From: an uncultured bacterium
Lineage (GTDB): Bacteria; Hydrogenedentota; Hydrogenedentia; Hydrogenedentales; CAILVY01
Direction: 5' to 3'
Assembly (NCBI GenBank): GCA_937951485.1
Contig: CALEDJ010000006.1
Span: forward strand, 62,001-126,000
Length of the DNA stretch: 64,000 nucleotides
The position numbers and the translations under genes were made by a program. Below, piece after piece: positions 63,949 to 64,000 of the stretch (the first letter of the stretch is position 1; each line of letters starts with the position of its first letter). Under the pieces are notes generated by a model, which made no database searches, was not told the origin of the DNA, and worked only from the letters and a program-made list of their open reading frames with translations.

Positions 63949-64000
63949 ATGATCGCGATGCTTCAGCGGGAAAAAGGTCGGCTACGGCGGAAGACCTTTA
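63949..64000 (+). CDS. Start of a gene running off the window edge
   Basis: GGAGGGAG sits 7 bases before ATG 63949, which opens MIAMLQREKGRLRRKTF and continues past the end. Too little is visible to assign it. Given the pilT neighbour, a second pilus ATPase or other pilus gene is possible, but this is a guess. Confidence 0.4.
   Translation, partial: MIAMLQREKGRLRRKTF

Overview
The window looks like a chromosomal segment of a GC-rich (roughly 58-60 %), Gram-negative, saprophytic bacterium of the Planctomycetota/Hydrogenedentota/Lentisphaerota type. This is inferred from gene content: a prepilin-like protein with the 'GFTLIELL' head and a C-terminal LDGHVEFL tail, DUF4091 and GxGYxYP-type secreted proteins, secreted sialidase-like and beta-helix proteins, a bactofilin, and many lipoprotein or Sec signal peptides. 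No 16S rRNA or other phylogenetic marker is present, so the placement is tentative. No rRNA, tRNA, CRISPR array, transposase or prophage gene was recognised.

Layout. 1-0.6 kb: end of an arsR-permease unit. 0.7-5.9 kb: BNR sialidase-like exoenzyme, an unassigned conserved enzyme, a prepilin-like protein, and a ygbA-like/purU pair. 5.9-19.2 kb: a stretch rich in secreted enzymes, holding two tandem penicillin-acylase-type Ntn hydrolases, a GxGYxYP protein, a C45-type acyltransferase, an exported ADP-ribosylglycohydrolase-like protein, a Gfo/Idh/MocA oxidoreductase and a large BACON lipoprotein. 19.5-26.9 kb: two GNAT acetyltransferases, a polyprenyl-linked GT2, a secreted FlgT-like protein, a YugP-type metallopeptidase, a bactofilin and a MauE/thioredoxin fusion, plus a decayed second bactofilin and an internally deleted methyltransferase. 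27.3-35.9 kb: a tight housekeeping operon on the minus strand, eno-ftsB/divIC-phoH-pgpH-ybeY-CNNM-CNNM. 36-38 kb: a membrane protein and a SurA-like foldase. 38.3-43.6 kb: an antitoxin with a dead toxin, a DUF4091 protein, and two paralogous discoidin-like exoproteins flanking mazEF. 43.7-46.7 kb: two overlapping dynamin-like GTPase genes. 47-49 kb: an acyl-CoA dehydrogenase behind a strong palindromic operator. 49.3-52.7 kb: clpB and higBA. 52.8-58.6 kb: a flavodoxin-like reductase, a CocE-type hydrolase and a beta-helix protein. 59-64 kb: glycogen phosphorylase, murB, pilT and the start of another gene.

How it fits together. The core genes cover RNA maturation and turnover (ybeY, phoH), c-di-AMP turnover (pgpH), division (ftsB/divIC), envelope folding (surA), wall synthesis (murB) and proteostasis (clpB). 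The accessory genes form an outward-facing scavenging repertoire for glycans, amides and esters. Intergenic DNA is unusually informative: three toxin-antitoxin loci at different stages of decay, at least four dispersed repeat families, a dead bactofilin paralogue and a dead methyltransferase show recent gene loss and repeat spread. The best candidates for an undescribed system are the overlapping pair of dynamin-like GTPases, the amidase-rich secreted cluster, and the paired discoidin-like exoproteins around mazEF.
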